From: Lamellibrachia columna
Lineage: Eukaryota; Annelida; Polychaeta; Sabellida; Siboglinidae
DNA length: 64,000 bases
Reading direction: 5' to 3'
NCBI GenBank assembly: GCA_963662155.1
Contig: OY759269.1
Coordinates: 4,059,598 to 4,123,597 of the forward strand
The notes beneath the pieces are model-generated. The model saw only the letters and a list, made by a program, of their open reading frames with translations. It was not told where the DNA came from and searched no databases. The stretch's first letter is position 1, and every line of letters begins with the position of its first letter. The position numbers and the translations under genes are program-made. Shown piece by piece: positions 1 through 10,925 of the stretch.

Positions 1-734
1 CTGTTGTTTTTTAACGTGAACAGAAGGCAACATGTAATATCACGCGTTCAAACGTTCTCGTTTAGTTCAGACGGAATTATTTTTCCCTCATTTCAAATAC
101 TGCGCTAACAATGTGCGCCTAAAACATGCAGTGAATATTATGATGCGTTGCGCAAACATTGCATATATATTTCAAATGTTAGCAAAAATCTTCGCGAACG
201 TTTCCTGAAAATGGGACAATATCTACTAAGACCCAAAATGGCAATATGTATTTACTAATATGCTACCCTTTGTGTTATAACGAGACAATAAAAAGAGACA
301 TTTGTTAACATCATAAACGACCACGAATAACACATTTGTTATTGAACAATACGATATTAAAATATCATTAAGGTATAAAAAAAATCGATTCTTGAAAACA
401 GGTAGTTACAAGAACCGTTCATTACTGTATAAAGAAACAAACGAAACGTTTTACTTACCGAGCAGACAACAGATCTTCCTATGAAGCCAATGGTGCTCAA
501 GTCTGCCAATGTATCTCTATATATACACAACTGTGCCTGAATCAACTATGCATCTTCACACGTCATAGCCGTTTTTAGGAAGTGCTGCCAGTGTTCACGG
601 GTCAGAATACAAAGGGGTGTCTGGGTTGCATATACCAAACTTCCGTAACATGAAACTTTGGTATTAGTTAACTTTCCTGCACAACTTTCCATCAGCCACC
701 CTTCCCCTTAACTATAATCATATGAACGGAATTG
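1..734. other. no gene recognised
   Basis: AT-rich sequence. The short open frames have no signal, domain or splice context that I can support. Confidence 0.5.
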
Positions 735-1960
735 TGTCGGGTTGGTTTAACAAATTAACTAACCGCACACCCCTGTTCCACCTCAATTCCTACTTTCTTA
801 GGTTGTCATGATCACTCGGAGAGAAAACGTAATTTATCATGTCTAATGGCTTTGGTTGGTGAAAAACTTCAACGAATAGAAAACAAAGACTACGGTCGGC
901 GGTCGCACAGACGACGTCATAGCTTAGACTTCGTGTTCTTAACATATGATAGTGAAGCACGCAAACTGTGAAAGTCTGCGCGAAAAAACGTCCAATGTTC
1001 ATCGTCTTTTTCGTGGTTGAATGCTGTTTGGAAAAAGCGTCGACAATAACATTAATTATTTTCTGCTTTCGTAGATTGGCAATTTACCTCGGAAAGAACA
1101 AGTAATTCATAACATCTTGTGGTGTATTGGGTTAAAAACTACTTTTTAACTTAATGGTGTAATAAAAAAATGGACTTCTCGCAGAAATTCGTAGCGATGC
1201 TGGTATGTCTTGGTGCGATTACCTCGGTACTGTGTAAATGTACAATGAAACATGCCAACAGGGAAAGTCTGCTCTAAACAGCATATATTGTTCACCACCT
1301 TTTTATTCGATGGATCCATTGGTGGAGTTTCTTTCTATTTTAATTAATTTAATTCTATCTCACTTTTACAATGATATATGTTTTCATGCAGGAAACTCCC
1401 ACTTGCTTCCCGACAAGAAATTATATAATTTAATAATTTTCTCAAACATATGTCAATTGTTTGAGAAAACAATTCTTGATTGACAATTCAAAGATTGGCA
1501 ATAATCCTCCGCCTAGCATTGAATGAATTATCTCGCGCTGTTGTCGTGTATCCATATACTCGTTTTGAGTATTTTGTCTTGTCTTCTAAATCAGGTTAAT
1601 CGATCGGTCATATTATTAATGATAGTGGAATCATTTTCAATGCAATCGTTTGTCTTGTTTTAAAGTCCAATAATTGTGAAAGTCTCGTTGCTTGCATGTA
1701 ATTTCGTCAAGTTCGATTCAGCCATTGTTGATCGCGCTTCTTTTTACTAAATGTCAAAAACCTGTAATATGCTATGACATTTGAATGTAAAAGCCATTTC
1801 ATAAAACTATTAGATGCAAGGACAGTTGCAGTTAAAAATACATATAATGGAAAACCTATTGGAAAAAACCAGTTAGGTACATATAAAGGTTACTAAGCGC
1901 CATGCAATCTCATACTCGCTGATGAGTTCCAAACTGTTATGTAGGTCTAGTTTTGACTGA
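735..1960 (+). repeat. module M, copy 1
   Basis: First copy of a repeat that recurs near 5.3, 6.3, 6.7-10.2, 10.3 and 14.3 kb. It has a recognisable order: a segment beginning near 'ACGAATAGAAAACAAAGAC', then 'GAAGCACGCAAACTG' with 'GGAAAGTCTGC', then a leader 'CGTAATTCATCACGTCTTAT', a short signal-peptide-like ORF, and a tail with 'GTTTGTCTTGTTTTAAAGTC' and 'CAATATGCTATGACATTTGA'. The 'GAAGCACGCAAAC' segment occurs twice inside the module (near 955 and 1245), so the module itself contains an older internal duplication. It matches no transposon family that I know. Confidence 0.75.
1170..1277 (+). CDS. short signal-peptide-like ORF in module M (hypothetical)
   Basis: Thirty-five codons from ATG to TAA. 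The product starts MDFSQKFVAMLVCLGAITSV: a short polar N-terminus, a hydrophobic core of about 15 residues and a polar end, as in a secretory signal peptide. The ORF follows an A-rich tract ('AATAAAAAAATGG'). Near-identical versions occur at 6389 and 14615, and mutated ones near 4650, 5634, 8215 and 13590. The internal GTATGT after codon 11 is also a good 5' splice site, so the ATG could instead open a first exon. No mature-peptide exon is visible next to it. Copy number alone can explain the conservation, so real coding is uncertain. Confidence 0.25.
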   Translation: MDFSQKFVAMLVCLGAITSVLCKCTMKHANRESLL

Positions 1961-1994
1961 TGTCATCTGTATAGTTTGAGGCTTGAGGTAAGGC

Positions 1995-2230
1995 AGTCGA
2001 CATTTTCAATCGATGTATGTTTGCCGGCAACATTACTGTAGTACAATTATGAGTGCTAATGACACTGAGCCTCAGACTTGTATAAAATGCGCTTCCATTG
2101 TTGCAAAGCTTTTTTTGGTATGGACAAAGACGCGAGTCTTGACTTGCGCAATGATGACATGGGACTTGAACTGTTCGCATAGACAACGACTTGAGACTTG
2201 ACTTGAATTTGCATACGCCCCTATTCCTGA
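1995..2230. repeat. dispersed 'GACTTG' repeat, copy 1
   Basis: It starts near 'TTTTCAATCGATGTATGTTTG' and contains 'ATTATGAGTGCTAATGACAC' followed by runs of GACTTGACTTG. Related copies are at 15380-15480, 19930-20035 and 33695-33890. No coding capacity. Confidence 0.55.
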
Positions 2231-2384
2231 GCATCTAGAAAGCAAAGAAATGGCCCAGAGAATGGTCTCAATCCATGATTATTCCATTCCTGAAAAGGGG
2301 AATTTTAAGACTAGTCAAAACGTATATAACAATCAGCCTCATCAATCACCGAAGCAATATCATGCTACGAATCATCTTTAATAA

Positions 2385-2845
2385 GATTTTAAGAAGATTT
2401 AAAAAAAGGCCCAGATGACAAGTGGACAAGGAAGCCATTGGCTTATCGAGAATCCATCAGATTTCATCTACGTGTAACCCCCGTCCTGATATATGTGTCA
2501 AACTTGTTTTTAAACATATTCCCGCTACTAGCGTTTATACAATTCGTAGTTAATTTGTTGTATTTATGTATTGTCATATGTGAGAAAGAGTACTTCCTGA
2601 TATCCAATCTACCCTGATCCTTTACTAACTTTACATCATGCCCACTAATTCTGCTATTTCTCTTGAGAGAGAAAAACACATTTCTATCAATATTTGCCTA
2701 CCCATTCAATATCCTTAAAATTTCAATCTCATCTCCTCTTAACCTCCTTGTCTCTAGAATTGTTAAACCACATTCTTTCAAGCGTTCTTAATGACCAATG
2801 TCTCTCACTTCTGGAATAAGTTTAGTTGCTCTGCTCTTGAGTAGA
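2385..2845 (-). mobile_element. LINE-A (CR1-like) 3' fragment
   Basis: Reverse-complement copy of the 3' end of the LINE at 53.9-58.2 kb. The open part (2464-2679) matches the C-terminus of its ORF2, for example 'MFFSLKRNSR' and 'VKLVKDQGRLDIRK'. The 3' untranslated tail ('ATAAGCCAATGGCTTCCTTG') lies at 2420-2445 and the copy ends in degenerate AATCTT units. It is 5'-truncated, as expected for target-primed integration, and is diverged and dead. Confidence 0.85.
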
Positions 2846-2849
2846 CTCA

Positions 2850-3560
2850 AATGAAAAGCACAATACAAACTGGCCGAAGAACATGTCATGAATTAGGGCC
2901 GTAAGAAGATGTAAGTCTGATCATATAAATGTATCTTCTTCACCAAAGACCCCTAATCCACAATTTCATTGATTATAAGGATGCGATTGTCCGTATCAGC
3001 ACGAAGTCTCATGACAAGTAATGATGAATGAAAACTCCGACGAACATGTGATGGAAGTTATAGAGGCACTTTTCGCTACCTCAAACAGTGTTGTACTTCT
3101 AAACTACCAATTTGGAGAAATTTTCAGGACAAATGTAGGATATCGTAATGGGTTCCCGCTCTCGCCTGTTCTCTTCAACATATTCCGCGACGACATCATG
3201 CAGAAGACCCTCCAAGACTTCAACACCACCATGTCTATTGGTCTAAATCGAATTAGTAATGTTCATTTTCTGAAAACTATTACCTTCATGACAAGCAGCG
3301 AGAATGAACATCAAGCTGGAAGAAAATATAGATAGAGCTAAAGGGATGGAAGTCAGCTCAGAAGAATGCAAAGTACTTCACAACGTTTCCAACCAGAAAA
3401 CCCCCCATTAATATCATGCTGAACAGCCAGAACCTTTAGGAAGTAGACTGTTTCAAATACAGTGAGCCTACCTTAAGCAAAGGTGGAATCTCAACAAAGG
3501 AAATCAAAATAAAGATAGTAGTGGATATGTATGGTATGCCAATACTTAACATCGTCAGGG
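2850..3560 (+). pseudogene. non-LTR reverse transcriptase fragment (type B)
   Basis: Remnant of a LINE reverse transcriptase. The frame 3021-3335 carries 'PLSPVLFNIFRDDIMQKTL', the RT palm segment that normally reads GCPLSPxLFNIFL. The position where the catalytic FADD should be reads 'NVHFLKTITFM', so the active site is gone. Downstream 'EISSEE'-like and 'VDCFKY'-like pieces survive in broken frames. The same element type recurs at 12310, 10490-10920 and 20150-21245. Multiple frameshifts make it non-functional. Confidence 0.7.
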
Positions 3561-3719
3561 AGAACAGATAAATTAGCTTTCAAATCGAACATAATCGCTA
3601 CAGAGCACTAATAAGTTTAATATAATCACCCTTGTCATTTCTAATATCTCAGCACAATATTAGTTTCTTGATGATCTGGGTTTTTTTTTAGATACTGTCA
3701 TATAATTGGCACTCCACAA

Positions 3720-4060
3720 AGTTGGACCGCGCTGCATAACCGAACAGAATAGCAACCGAAGCGCTCCTTACTATCAGTTTATGCGGTTTTCTTGACTGTG
3801 AACAGTAAACGCCCTAAAAAGGTGGAGACCCTGCCTTCTGGAAAGCGGCACCAGTGCTGTGGAACGATCTCCCTCAGTATATTAAACAATATAATATCAC
3901 GGCATCTTTAAAAACAGCTCTGAATACACCCCTTTTCGAAAATGCATACATTAATTAGTTGAGGACTCCACAGACAAAGAACTGTGCTGTAACGTAAAGT
4001 ACTTTGAAGAGGCAAAATAGCTGAAACAGAACTATACAAGACTTCACCAATATAGTAAGT
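3720..4060 (+). pseudogene. L2/CR1-like LINE 3'-end fragment
   Basis: In one frame it reads 'PAFWKAAPVLWNDLPQYIK' and then 'TALNTPLFENAYI', the conserved C-terminal block (A-P-x-x-W-N-x-L-P) of L2/CR1 reverse-transcriptase proteins. No catalytic domain remains. Sister fragments are at 12690-12960 and 11570-11780. Confidence 0.65.
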
Positions 4061-4399
4061 AATTGCAATATGCCCACTGGAAAGTTTCCATAGTTGCGTG
4101 TCTTTGAAGGCAGACTTGTTATTAATTATTTTCCTGTCCATGTGGTCACCACGCCCGGCCGCCTATGGCTGTGCTTTATGAAATGATTACACAAAGGTTT
4201 TTGTGCGGCTTGTATTCGACTCTAGGACAAAGGCAGACACGCCATACGCAGACGTTTCTTGGCGATGTTCACACAAGGAGTGTGGCAGGGCAAAGACAAC
4301 ATCGGCCGGTGGAAAGGGATAAATATATACTATGCAGTATTACTTATCTTAACTATACTTTATTATTGATTCTAAAACGAGTACTTGCGTTGTGATCAC

Positions 4400-4565
4400 T
4401 GAGACGTTGTTGCCTATGATTTAACGGTGGTTTTGGAGGTGTTGGGTGTGGAGGTTTTGGTTGTGGTGGTGGACGTTGTGATGTTACAGTTGTTGTTGGT
4501 GGTACCTGTGTCAGTGGTGATGGTGTTGGTAAGGATGGTGGTGGTTGCCTTGTAACTGTAATAGC
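4400..4565. repeat. GGT/GTT-rich low-complexity block
   Basis: Imperfect TGG/TTG triplets. The reverse strand reads as Pro/Thr-rich codons and is open by composition only. It sits just past the LINE 3' end, as do the blocks at 11790-12010 and 13330-13500. Confidence 0.6.
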
Positions 4566-4649
4566 AGTAATAAATGTAGTAAATTCATCACGTTTTATGG
4601 CGTACTGGTTTGAAAAACTACATTTCACCTTACCAGTGTAATAAAAAAG

Positions 4650-5260
4650 GGACTTCTCGCATGCATATGTAGCGATGCTAGTATGTCTAGTAACGACTAC
4701 CCCGGTACTGTCTCAGTACGTTGATCGACCAAATGCAAATTACATTATATATCGTACTAAAGTGCCTTGGAAGAAATAATCAATTTTGGGCATTCTTATA
4801 AAATACGTCTTTAATGTTTTTTATTGGCGTGGTTTACTTAAATATTGGATAGGTCAAAATTTTCATAGATTGCCCACTTTGTATTTCAAAGGAACAAAGT
4901 ATCTCATTAAATATCATAACGACCCAAACATAATATTATATTTTTGATCAGCAACTCTTCCACTGTTTGATTTGGAATATTACAATTATATTAAATTGAT
5001 TAAACTAACCGGAACTTAATTTATGTTTAAAAAATTGGAAACATTATATTATGTAACACTTCTTCTCAAAGTTACATTATATTGGATTGGGGTGTGCATG
5101 CCATGTCGTTTACCTTCCATCATATTATTCAAATAAAGGTAGTTCAAAAACATTCATTACTACCCACCATCCGCTAGTGGCCATTATTAGTAACAATTAA
5201 CGACACACACTGAAGATGAGGTTTGTGTTAATTTTTCAAAAAAGTATACTTAAAAAGTCT
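4650..5260. other. decayed signal-peptide ORF and AT-rich spacer
   Basis: The ATG of the signal-peptide ORF is AGG here ('AAAAGGGACTTCTCGC') and a stop interrupts the hydrophobic core. The rest is AT-rich spacer shared with 13.6-14.2 kb. No gene seen. Confidence 0.5.
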
Positions 5261-5264
5261 ACTT

Positions 5265-5960
5265 AATATTGATGATATCTACATTGCTTGAAGATCCTTG
5301 TGTCTGCAACTTCGTAACTGTCGACGATCAACTTCATCGAATACAAAACATAGACATAGGTCGGCGGTCGCACAGACGACATCGTAGCTAAGACTTCGTG
5401 TTCCTAACATGTGTTCGGGAACCATGCAAACTAGGAAAGTCTGCGCAGAAAACCTGGCACTGTTCAAAATCTTTTCGTGTGTCGATGCTGTTTAAAAAAA
5501 TGTGTTGAGAAAAATACATCAATCGCGTTATTCTTTCATAGATTGTAACTTTAACTCATAGAGAACACGTAATTCCTCACGTCTGATGGTGTACTTGGGT
5601 GAAAACTTTTCAAATTAACGGTGTAATTAAAAAATGGACATCTCGCATACATTCGTAGCGATGACGGTATGTATTGATGTTAATACCTGTTTAAAGTCCT
5701 GGCATAGCATAATACATCCTTCGGGTAAAGTATAATCGTTTCAAAGTAATTGTGTAAAGTGTGTTTGACAAAGTAAATAATCGCACGCACACGATCCACC
5801 TCATGTTGTGCTTTCTTAGATTGTCACGCTAACTCGGAGAGAACAAGTAATTCATCAACTCTTATGGTGTACAGGGTGAAAAAAACTACCTTTCAACTTG
5901 GCGGTGTCATTAATAAAGTGACTTGTCACGTACATTTGTAGGTCCAAACCAGCATTGCCT
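5265..5960 (+). repeat. module M, copy 2 (with a partial repeat at 5790-5960)
   Basis: It includes 'CGGTCGCACAGACGAC', the 'AAGTCTGCGC' segment, the leader and an ATG at 5634 that encodes 'MDISHTFVAMTVCI' before the similarity fades. From 5790 a second, degraded leader is repeated, with 'TCGGAGAGAACAAGTAATTC'. Confidence 0.65.
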
Positions 5961-6319
5961 GTCCACTTGGTACTTCGCTGGAACAAGGTATCTAATTAAA
6001 TTACATAATGAACCAAGAAGTATCATGACGTTATGGAATAGCAACGCGCTTGCAATCTTTGATTGGGAATTATCCGGGGATTAATTTATGTTTGTACTAT
6101 TCTATACAATATCCTACACAACAATTCCATTCAAAGCTAGCGGAGTTTTCATGTCAAACCGTTTACCTGTCAACACATTATTCAAATAAAATTAGCCAAA
6201 AAACACAAATTGCCCACTATCCTCCTGTGTCCATATTTATCTTCGTCTTTACGTAAACAATAGTTCAATTGTATCATCTCTCGATTGTTAATAACCGTCC
6301 ATAGTCGCATACCCATCAT

Positions 6320-6535
6320 ATTTCAATTCGTCACGTCTTATTGTGTAGTGGGTTAAAAACTATATTTAAACTAAAATGTCTATATAAAATGGACTTCTCT
6401 CATACATTCATAGCGATTTTGGTATGTTCTGTAGCAATTACCTCGTTATCTTTCTCGATCTATCATTTTATGATTAGTAAGATTGTATTTCTCGTGTTAT
6501 GCAATATTTTGCCTTGTTTTCGCAGCTCGCATTAG
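6320..6535 (+). repeat. module M fragment with signal-peptide-like ORF (copy 3)
   Basis: The leader 'CGTCACGTCTTATTGTGTAG' is followed by an ATG at 6389. The ORF to 6535 has 48 codons, beginning 'MDFSHTFIAILVCSVAITS' and continuing with a second hydrophobic stretch near 'IVFLVLCNIL'. Coding is uncertain. Confidence 0.5.
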
Positions 6536-7004
6536 TTAACTTCCGTCCAATGTCAAAATATCGCGGTGTGTGTGTGTCTTCTCTTTCAGCTTCATGTAGC
6601 AAGTGTTCATCATTCGTCCTTGGTGCATCTGACGACAACTTTAACATAAGTTTTATGTTTTATATTATTTTTTTGTATATTGTAAAAAAGAGTTATATGT
6701 ACATTCCTCCTATTTCTCGCTGTGACGTATGTCTACATTTTATTGATGACATCGATATCGCTTGAAGTTCCTTGTGTCTGCAACCTAGCAATTGACGACG
6801 TTATAACTCAACGAATACTAAACAAAGACTTCGGACTTCGGTCGCACTGACGACGCTATAGCTTAGACTTCGTGTTCTTAACACACGACAGTGCAGCACG
6901 CAAACTGGGAAAGTCTGCGCTAAAAAGTTATCACTGTTCAGCGTCTATTTCGTTGATGTACGTTGTTTGGAAACGTATTGACAAAAACACTAATCGTGTT
7001 CTTC

Positions 7005-8203
7005 TTTATCGAAGTGAACACGTAATGTATCACGTCTTATTGTGTAATGGGGTGAATGACGTTCTTTATCGACGTGAACACGTAATGTATCACGTCTTAT
7101 TGTGTAATGGGGTGAATGACGTTCTTTATCGACGTGAACACGTAATGTATCACGTCTTATTGTGTAATGGGGTGAATAACGTTCTTTATCGACGTGAACA
7201 CGTAATGTATCACGTCTTATTGTGTAATAGGGTGAGTGACGTTCTTTATCGACGTGAACACGTAATGTATCACGTCTTATTGTGTAATGGGGCGAATGAC
7301 GTTCTTTATCGACGTGAACACGTAATGTATCACGTCTTATTGAGTAATGGGGTGAATAACGTTCTTTATCGACGTGAACACGTAATGTATCACGTCTTAT
7401 TGTGTAATGGGGTGAATAACGTTCTTTATCGACGTGAACACGTAATGTATCACGTCTTATTGTGTAATGGGGTGAATGACGTTCTTTATCGACGTGAACA
7501 CGTAATGTATCACGTCTTATTGTGTAATGGGGTGAACAACGTTCTTTATCGACGTGAACACGTAATGTATCACGTCTTATTGTGTAATGGGGTGAATGAC
7601 GTTCTTTATCGACGTGAACACGTAATGTATCACGTCTTATTGTGTAATGGGGTGAATAACGTTTTTTATCGACGTGAACACGTAATGTATCACATCTTAT
7701 TGTGTAATGGGGTGAATGACGTTCTTTATCGACGTGAACACGTAATGTATCACGTCTTATTGTGTAATGGGGTGAATGACGTTCTTTATCGACGTGAACA
7801 CGTAATGTATCACGTCTTATTGTGTAATGGAGTGAATGACGTTCTTTATCGACGTGAACACGTAATGTATCACGTCTTATTGTGTAATGGGGTGAATGAC
7901 GTTCTTTATCGACGTGAACACGTAATGTATCACGTCTTATTGTGTAATGGGGTGAATAACGTTCTTTATCGACGTGAACACGTAATGTATCACGTCTTAT
8001 TGTGTAATGGGGTGAATGACGTTCTTTATCGACGTGAACACGTAATGTATCACGTCTTATTGTGTAATGGGGTGAATAACGTTCTTTATCGACGTGAACA
8101 CGTATTGTATCACGTCTTATTGTGTAATGGGGTGAATGACGTTCTTTATCGACGTGAACACGTAATGTATCACGTCTTATTGTGTAATGGGGTGAATAAC
8201 GTT
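7005..8203 (+). repeat. 60-bp satellite, about 20 units
   Basis: Head-to-tail units containing 'GTAATGTATCACGTCTTATT', nearly invariant, with the main variable site at GTGAATGAC/GTGAATAAC. The monomer matches the single-copy leader of module M. Because 60 is a multiple of 3 and the unit lacks stops, long frames are open on both strands: a 20-residue repeat containing 'REHVMYHVLLCNG' forward and one containing 'HYTIRRDTLRVHVDKE' in reverse. I treat this as satellite, not gene. Confidence 0.95.
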
Positions 8204-8298
8204 GTTTCAAGTGTAATTAAAATAATTAACATCTTGCATATATTTGCAGCGATGCTGGTATGTCTTGTTGCGATTACCTCGATAATGTGTACTCTAAG
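8204..8298 (+). repeat. degenerate signal-peptide segment of module M
   Basis: It follows the satellite without a break. It reads 'FAAMLVCLVAITSIM' in the frame of the 60-bp array, but the initiating ATG of the ORF is lost. Confidence 0.6.
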
Positions 8299-9026
8299 CC
8301 ATATATTATTTAAAAAGGGTTCAAGAAATAAGTCAGAAAATTACAGACCAGTGAGTTTAACGTCAGTGATTTGTAAATTATTAGAAGGGTTAATTAAAGA
8401 TCATATGGTCGACTTCCTCTTTAAGCATAAATTATTAAATTCATCTCAACATGGATTCCTTAAAGCGAGGTCATGCTTAACAAATATGTTATGTTTTTTG
8501 GAAGAAATCACTAAGTGGATAGACGTGGGATCGCCAGTAGATATTATCTACTTAGATTTTCAGAAAGCTTTTGACAAAGTGCCACATCAAAGATTACTAC
8601 TTAAATTAAAAGCCCATGGTATTGGGGATAGAATAACTGACTAGATAGAACAATGGCTGACTGACAGAAGACAACGAGTTGTAGTGGATGTAGAAGTTTC
8701 AAATTAGAAATCGGTTTTGAGTGGGGTACCTCAAGGATCAGTATTAGGACCTATATTATTCTTAATAAATATCAATAACTTGGACGACAGTATAACAAGT
8801 AACGTATTGAAATTTGCAGATGACACAAAACTGATGGTGATAAATAACATTTACAAAACGATCTAGACAGATTAGAGAAATGGTCTGAAAAATGGCAGAT
8901 GTTGTTAAATTTTTGGAAATGTAAATGCCTACATGCAGGACATGGGAACTTGGATGTAAACTACAAAATGGGAGATACTGTTCTGGGTACTACTGTAAAA
9001 GAAAAGGACTTAGGAGTTACAATAAG
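8299..9026 (+). pseudogene. LINE-A internal RT fragment
   Basis: Close match to LINE-A ORF2 at about 56800-57540, from 'FKKGSRNKSENYRPVSLTS' through 'YLDFQKAFDKVPH' and '[11 protein letters not shown]' to the FADD region. Two in-frame TAG stops (8642 and about 8706) and a deletion of about 19 bp just after FADD kill it. It has neither the LINE 5' region nor its 3' tail, which is unusual for a retrotransposed copy and suggests secondary loss or DNA-level transfer. Confidence 0.9.
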
Positions 9027-9112
9027 CGTTACAATACGTCCCGGTATGCAACGATATAGTTTAATCGTTTTCCCAAACATGTATCAATCCTGATTGACAT
9101 TCACCGAGTCAC

Positions 9113-9902
9113 CTAACGTTGTAGTCGTGTATCCACGTACTTTGTAGTCGTGTATCCACGTACTTTGTAGTCGTGTATCCACGTACTTTGTAGTCGTATA
9201 TCCACGTACGTTGTAGTCGTGTATCCACGTACTTTGTAGTCGTGTATCCACGTACTTTGTAGTCGTGTATCCACGTACTTTGTAGTCGTGTATCCACGTA
9301 CGTTGTAGTCGTGTATCCACGTACTTTGTAGTCGTGTATCCACGTACGTTGTAGTCGTGTATCCACGTACTTTGTAGTCGTGTATCCACGTACGTTGTAG
9401 TCGTGTATCCACGTACTTTGTAGTCGTATATCCACGTACGTTGTAGTCGTGTATCCACGTACTTTGTAGTCGTGTATCCACGTACTTTGTAGTCGTGTAT
9501 CCACGTACTTTGTAGTCGTGTATCCACGTACTTTGTAGTCGTGTATCCACGTACGTTGTAGTCGTGTATCCACGTAATTTGTAGTCGTGTATCCACGTAC
9601 GTTGTAGTCGTGTATCCACGTACTTTGTAGTCGTGTATCCACGTAATTTGTAGTCGTGTATCCACGTACTTTGTAGTCGTGTATCCACGTAATTTGTAGT
9701 CGTGTATCCACGTACGTTGTAGTCGTGTATCCACGTACTTTGTATTCGTGTATCCACGTACTTTGTAGTCGTGTATCCACGTACGTTGTAGTCGTGTATC
9801 CACGTAATTTGTAGTCGTGTATCCACGTACGTTGTAGTCGTGTATCCACGTACTTTGTAGTCGTGTATCCACGTACTTTGTAGTCGTGTATCCACGTACT
9901 CC
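9113..9902 (+). repeat. 23-bp satellite, about 34 units
   Basis: Units of the type 'GTAGTCGTGTATCCACGTAC' plus TTT or GTT. The length is not a multiple of 3, yet the reverse strand is open in all three frames because no unit phase contains a stop. The parent motif is single-copy in module M copy 1 (near 1530). Confidence 0.95.
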
Positions 9903-10309
9903 TTTTGTCTATTTTTTTCTTTTAACTAAATCAGGTTAAAAGACCCGACATAACTTTTACGAAAGGATTCTTAATAACAGTTGGATTACTTTTTTTTAAC
10001 GCAGTCGTTGGTCTTGCTTTAATGTCCAATAATTGTCAAAGTGTCGGTGGTTGCGAGTCATTTCACCATGTTCGCTGTAGCCAGTGTTCCTGCCGCTTTT
10101 TTACTAAATATCCAAACCCTCAATATGCTATAACATTTGAATGTAAAAGACATTTCACAAAACATATAGTACAGTAACAGTTGCATGTAGTAATATATAT
10201 AATTGTTTCACGCTACATTTTGGTGCAAAAGACGACATCTTGATGATGAAACATGCATCCAACGACATCTTTCTAGTTCCCAGCTGTGAAGTCGGTCTAG
10301 TTTTTTCTG

Positions 10310-10485
10310 ATGTCATTAGCATCGCTTGACTCTCCCTGTTTCGTAATTGAAGACTTTCAACGTCAACGAATATAAAAACACAAACTTCGGACAATGCTAA
10401 CGTTGTCGATGTTACAGCTGAGGGTTCGTTCTCTGAAAGAATGGCAGAGAATCACGCAATCTTGGAAAGCCCGCGCAAAAACGAA
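10310..10485 (+). repeat. module M 5' fragment
   Basis: It starts 'CTGATGTCATTAGCATCGC' and contains 'CAACGAATATAAAAACACAA' and 'GGAAAGCCCGCGCAAAAACG', a diverged version of the module start. It runs directly into an RT-B fragment. Confidence 0.5.
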
Positions 10486-10489
10486 CAAG

Positions 10490-10925
10490 AAGAGAGACAT
10501 CAATCCTCGAACCATGCGTAATCGCTACAGAGCACGCGCTGTATCCATCGTCCCCTCCAGATAGGAGAGCTGACTCTGAAAGTAGAGACAGGGAGATGCG
10601 TACAACTATTTGAAACGAAATACTGCTGCAGACCACTGCGAATTTCTTATACTGGACACAAAACATACGAATATTTGAGATAACATGTCTCTTCCCTTCC
10701 TAGAAAGCAAGGACCCGTGTTAGCATCGATGAAACGACGAAAGCTCTCCTGAATCAACCGACACAACAACATTTGAGAAAACCACCCACACTGGAGGGAA
10801 AGAGAAGAAGGGGCCGCCATATAGAGAACTGTCTCGATAACATACAAGAATGGACACATCGGGAACTAGCGACCCTGCTACACACAGCAGAGGACATGCA
10901 ACGCTGGTGATGACTGTGTGTGAAT
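10490..10925 (+). pseudogene. RT-B LINE 3'-end fragment
   Basis: Broken frames recall the C-terminal part of RT-B: 'ISYTGHKT'-like, then 'MKRRKLS', 'REREEGPP'-type basic residues and 'LDNIQEWTHRELA'. These match the post-RT region with the W-F-G-H and G-R-P-R blocks common to such LINEs. Stops and frameshifts occur throughout. It is related to 20940-21245. Confidence 0.6.

Larger units (their letters stand above)
3370..5700 (+). repeat. 2.3-kb segmental duplication, copy 1
   Basis: Direct duplicate of 12310-14700, about 8.95 kb downstream. Both copies hold the same series: RT-B piece, L2-like LINE 3' end, Gly/Val-encoding TGG-rich block (Pro/Thr-rich on the reverse strand), a decayed signal-peptide ORF, an AT-rich spacer and the start of a module M. 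A shortened third copy of the spacer lies at about 5950-6250. Long near-identical runs, such as 'CCTTTAGGAAGTAGACTG' near 3430 and 12385, support the call. Confidence 0.85.
6745..10210 (+). repeat. module M, expanded copy (two satellites plus LINE fragment)
   Basis: The 5' part of the module (6745-7005) and its tail (9903-10210) bracket three insertions or expansions: a 60-bp satellite grown from the leader, an internal LINE-A fragment replacing about 220 bp, and a 23-bp satellite grown from the tail motif 'GTTGTCGTGTATCCATATAC' seen in single copy at 1530. The unexpanded order in copies 1 and 4 shows what was ancestral. Confidence 0.75.

Noticed and set aside
4353..4628. Pro/Thr-rich minus-strand proteins (also 11793-12017 and 13282-13560)
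   Set aside because: Low-complexity TGG/TTG blocks after LINE 3' ends, open by composition.
7005..8203. CRISPR array
   Set aside because: No unique spacers between units and no cas genes; the context is eukaryotic.
6990..8210. 406-codon minus-strand frame
   Set aside because: Reverse reading of the 60-bp satellite, open because the unit is a multiple of 3 without stops.
9084..9895. Three overlapping minus-strand frames of about 250 codons
   Set aside because: All three phases of a stop-free 23-bp array; an artefact.
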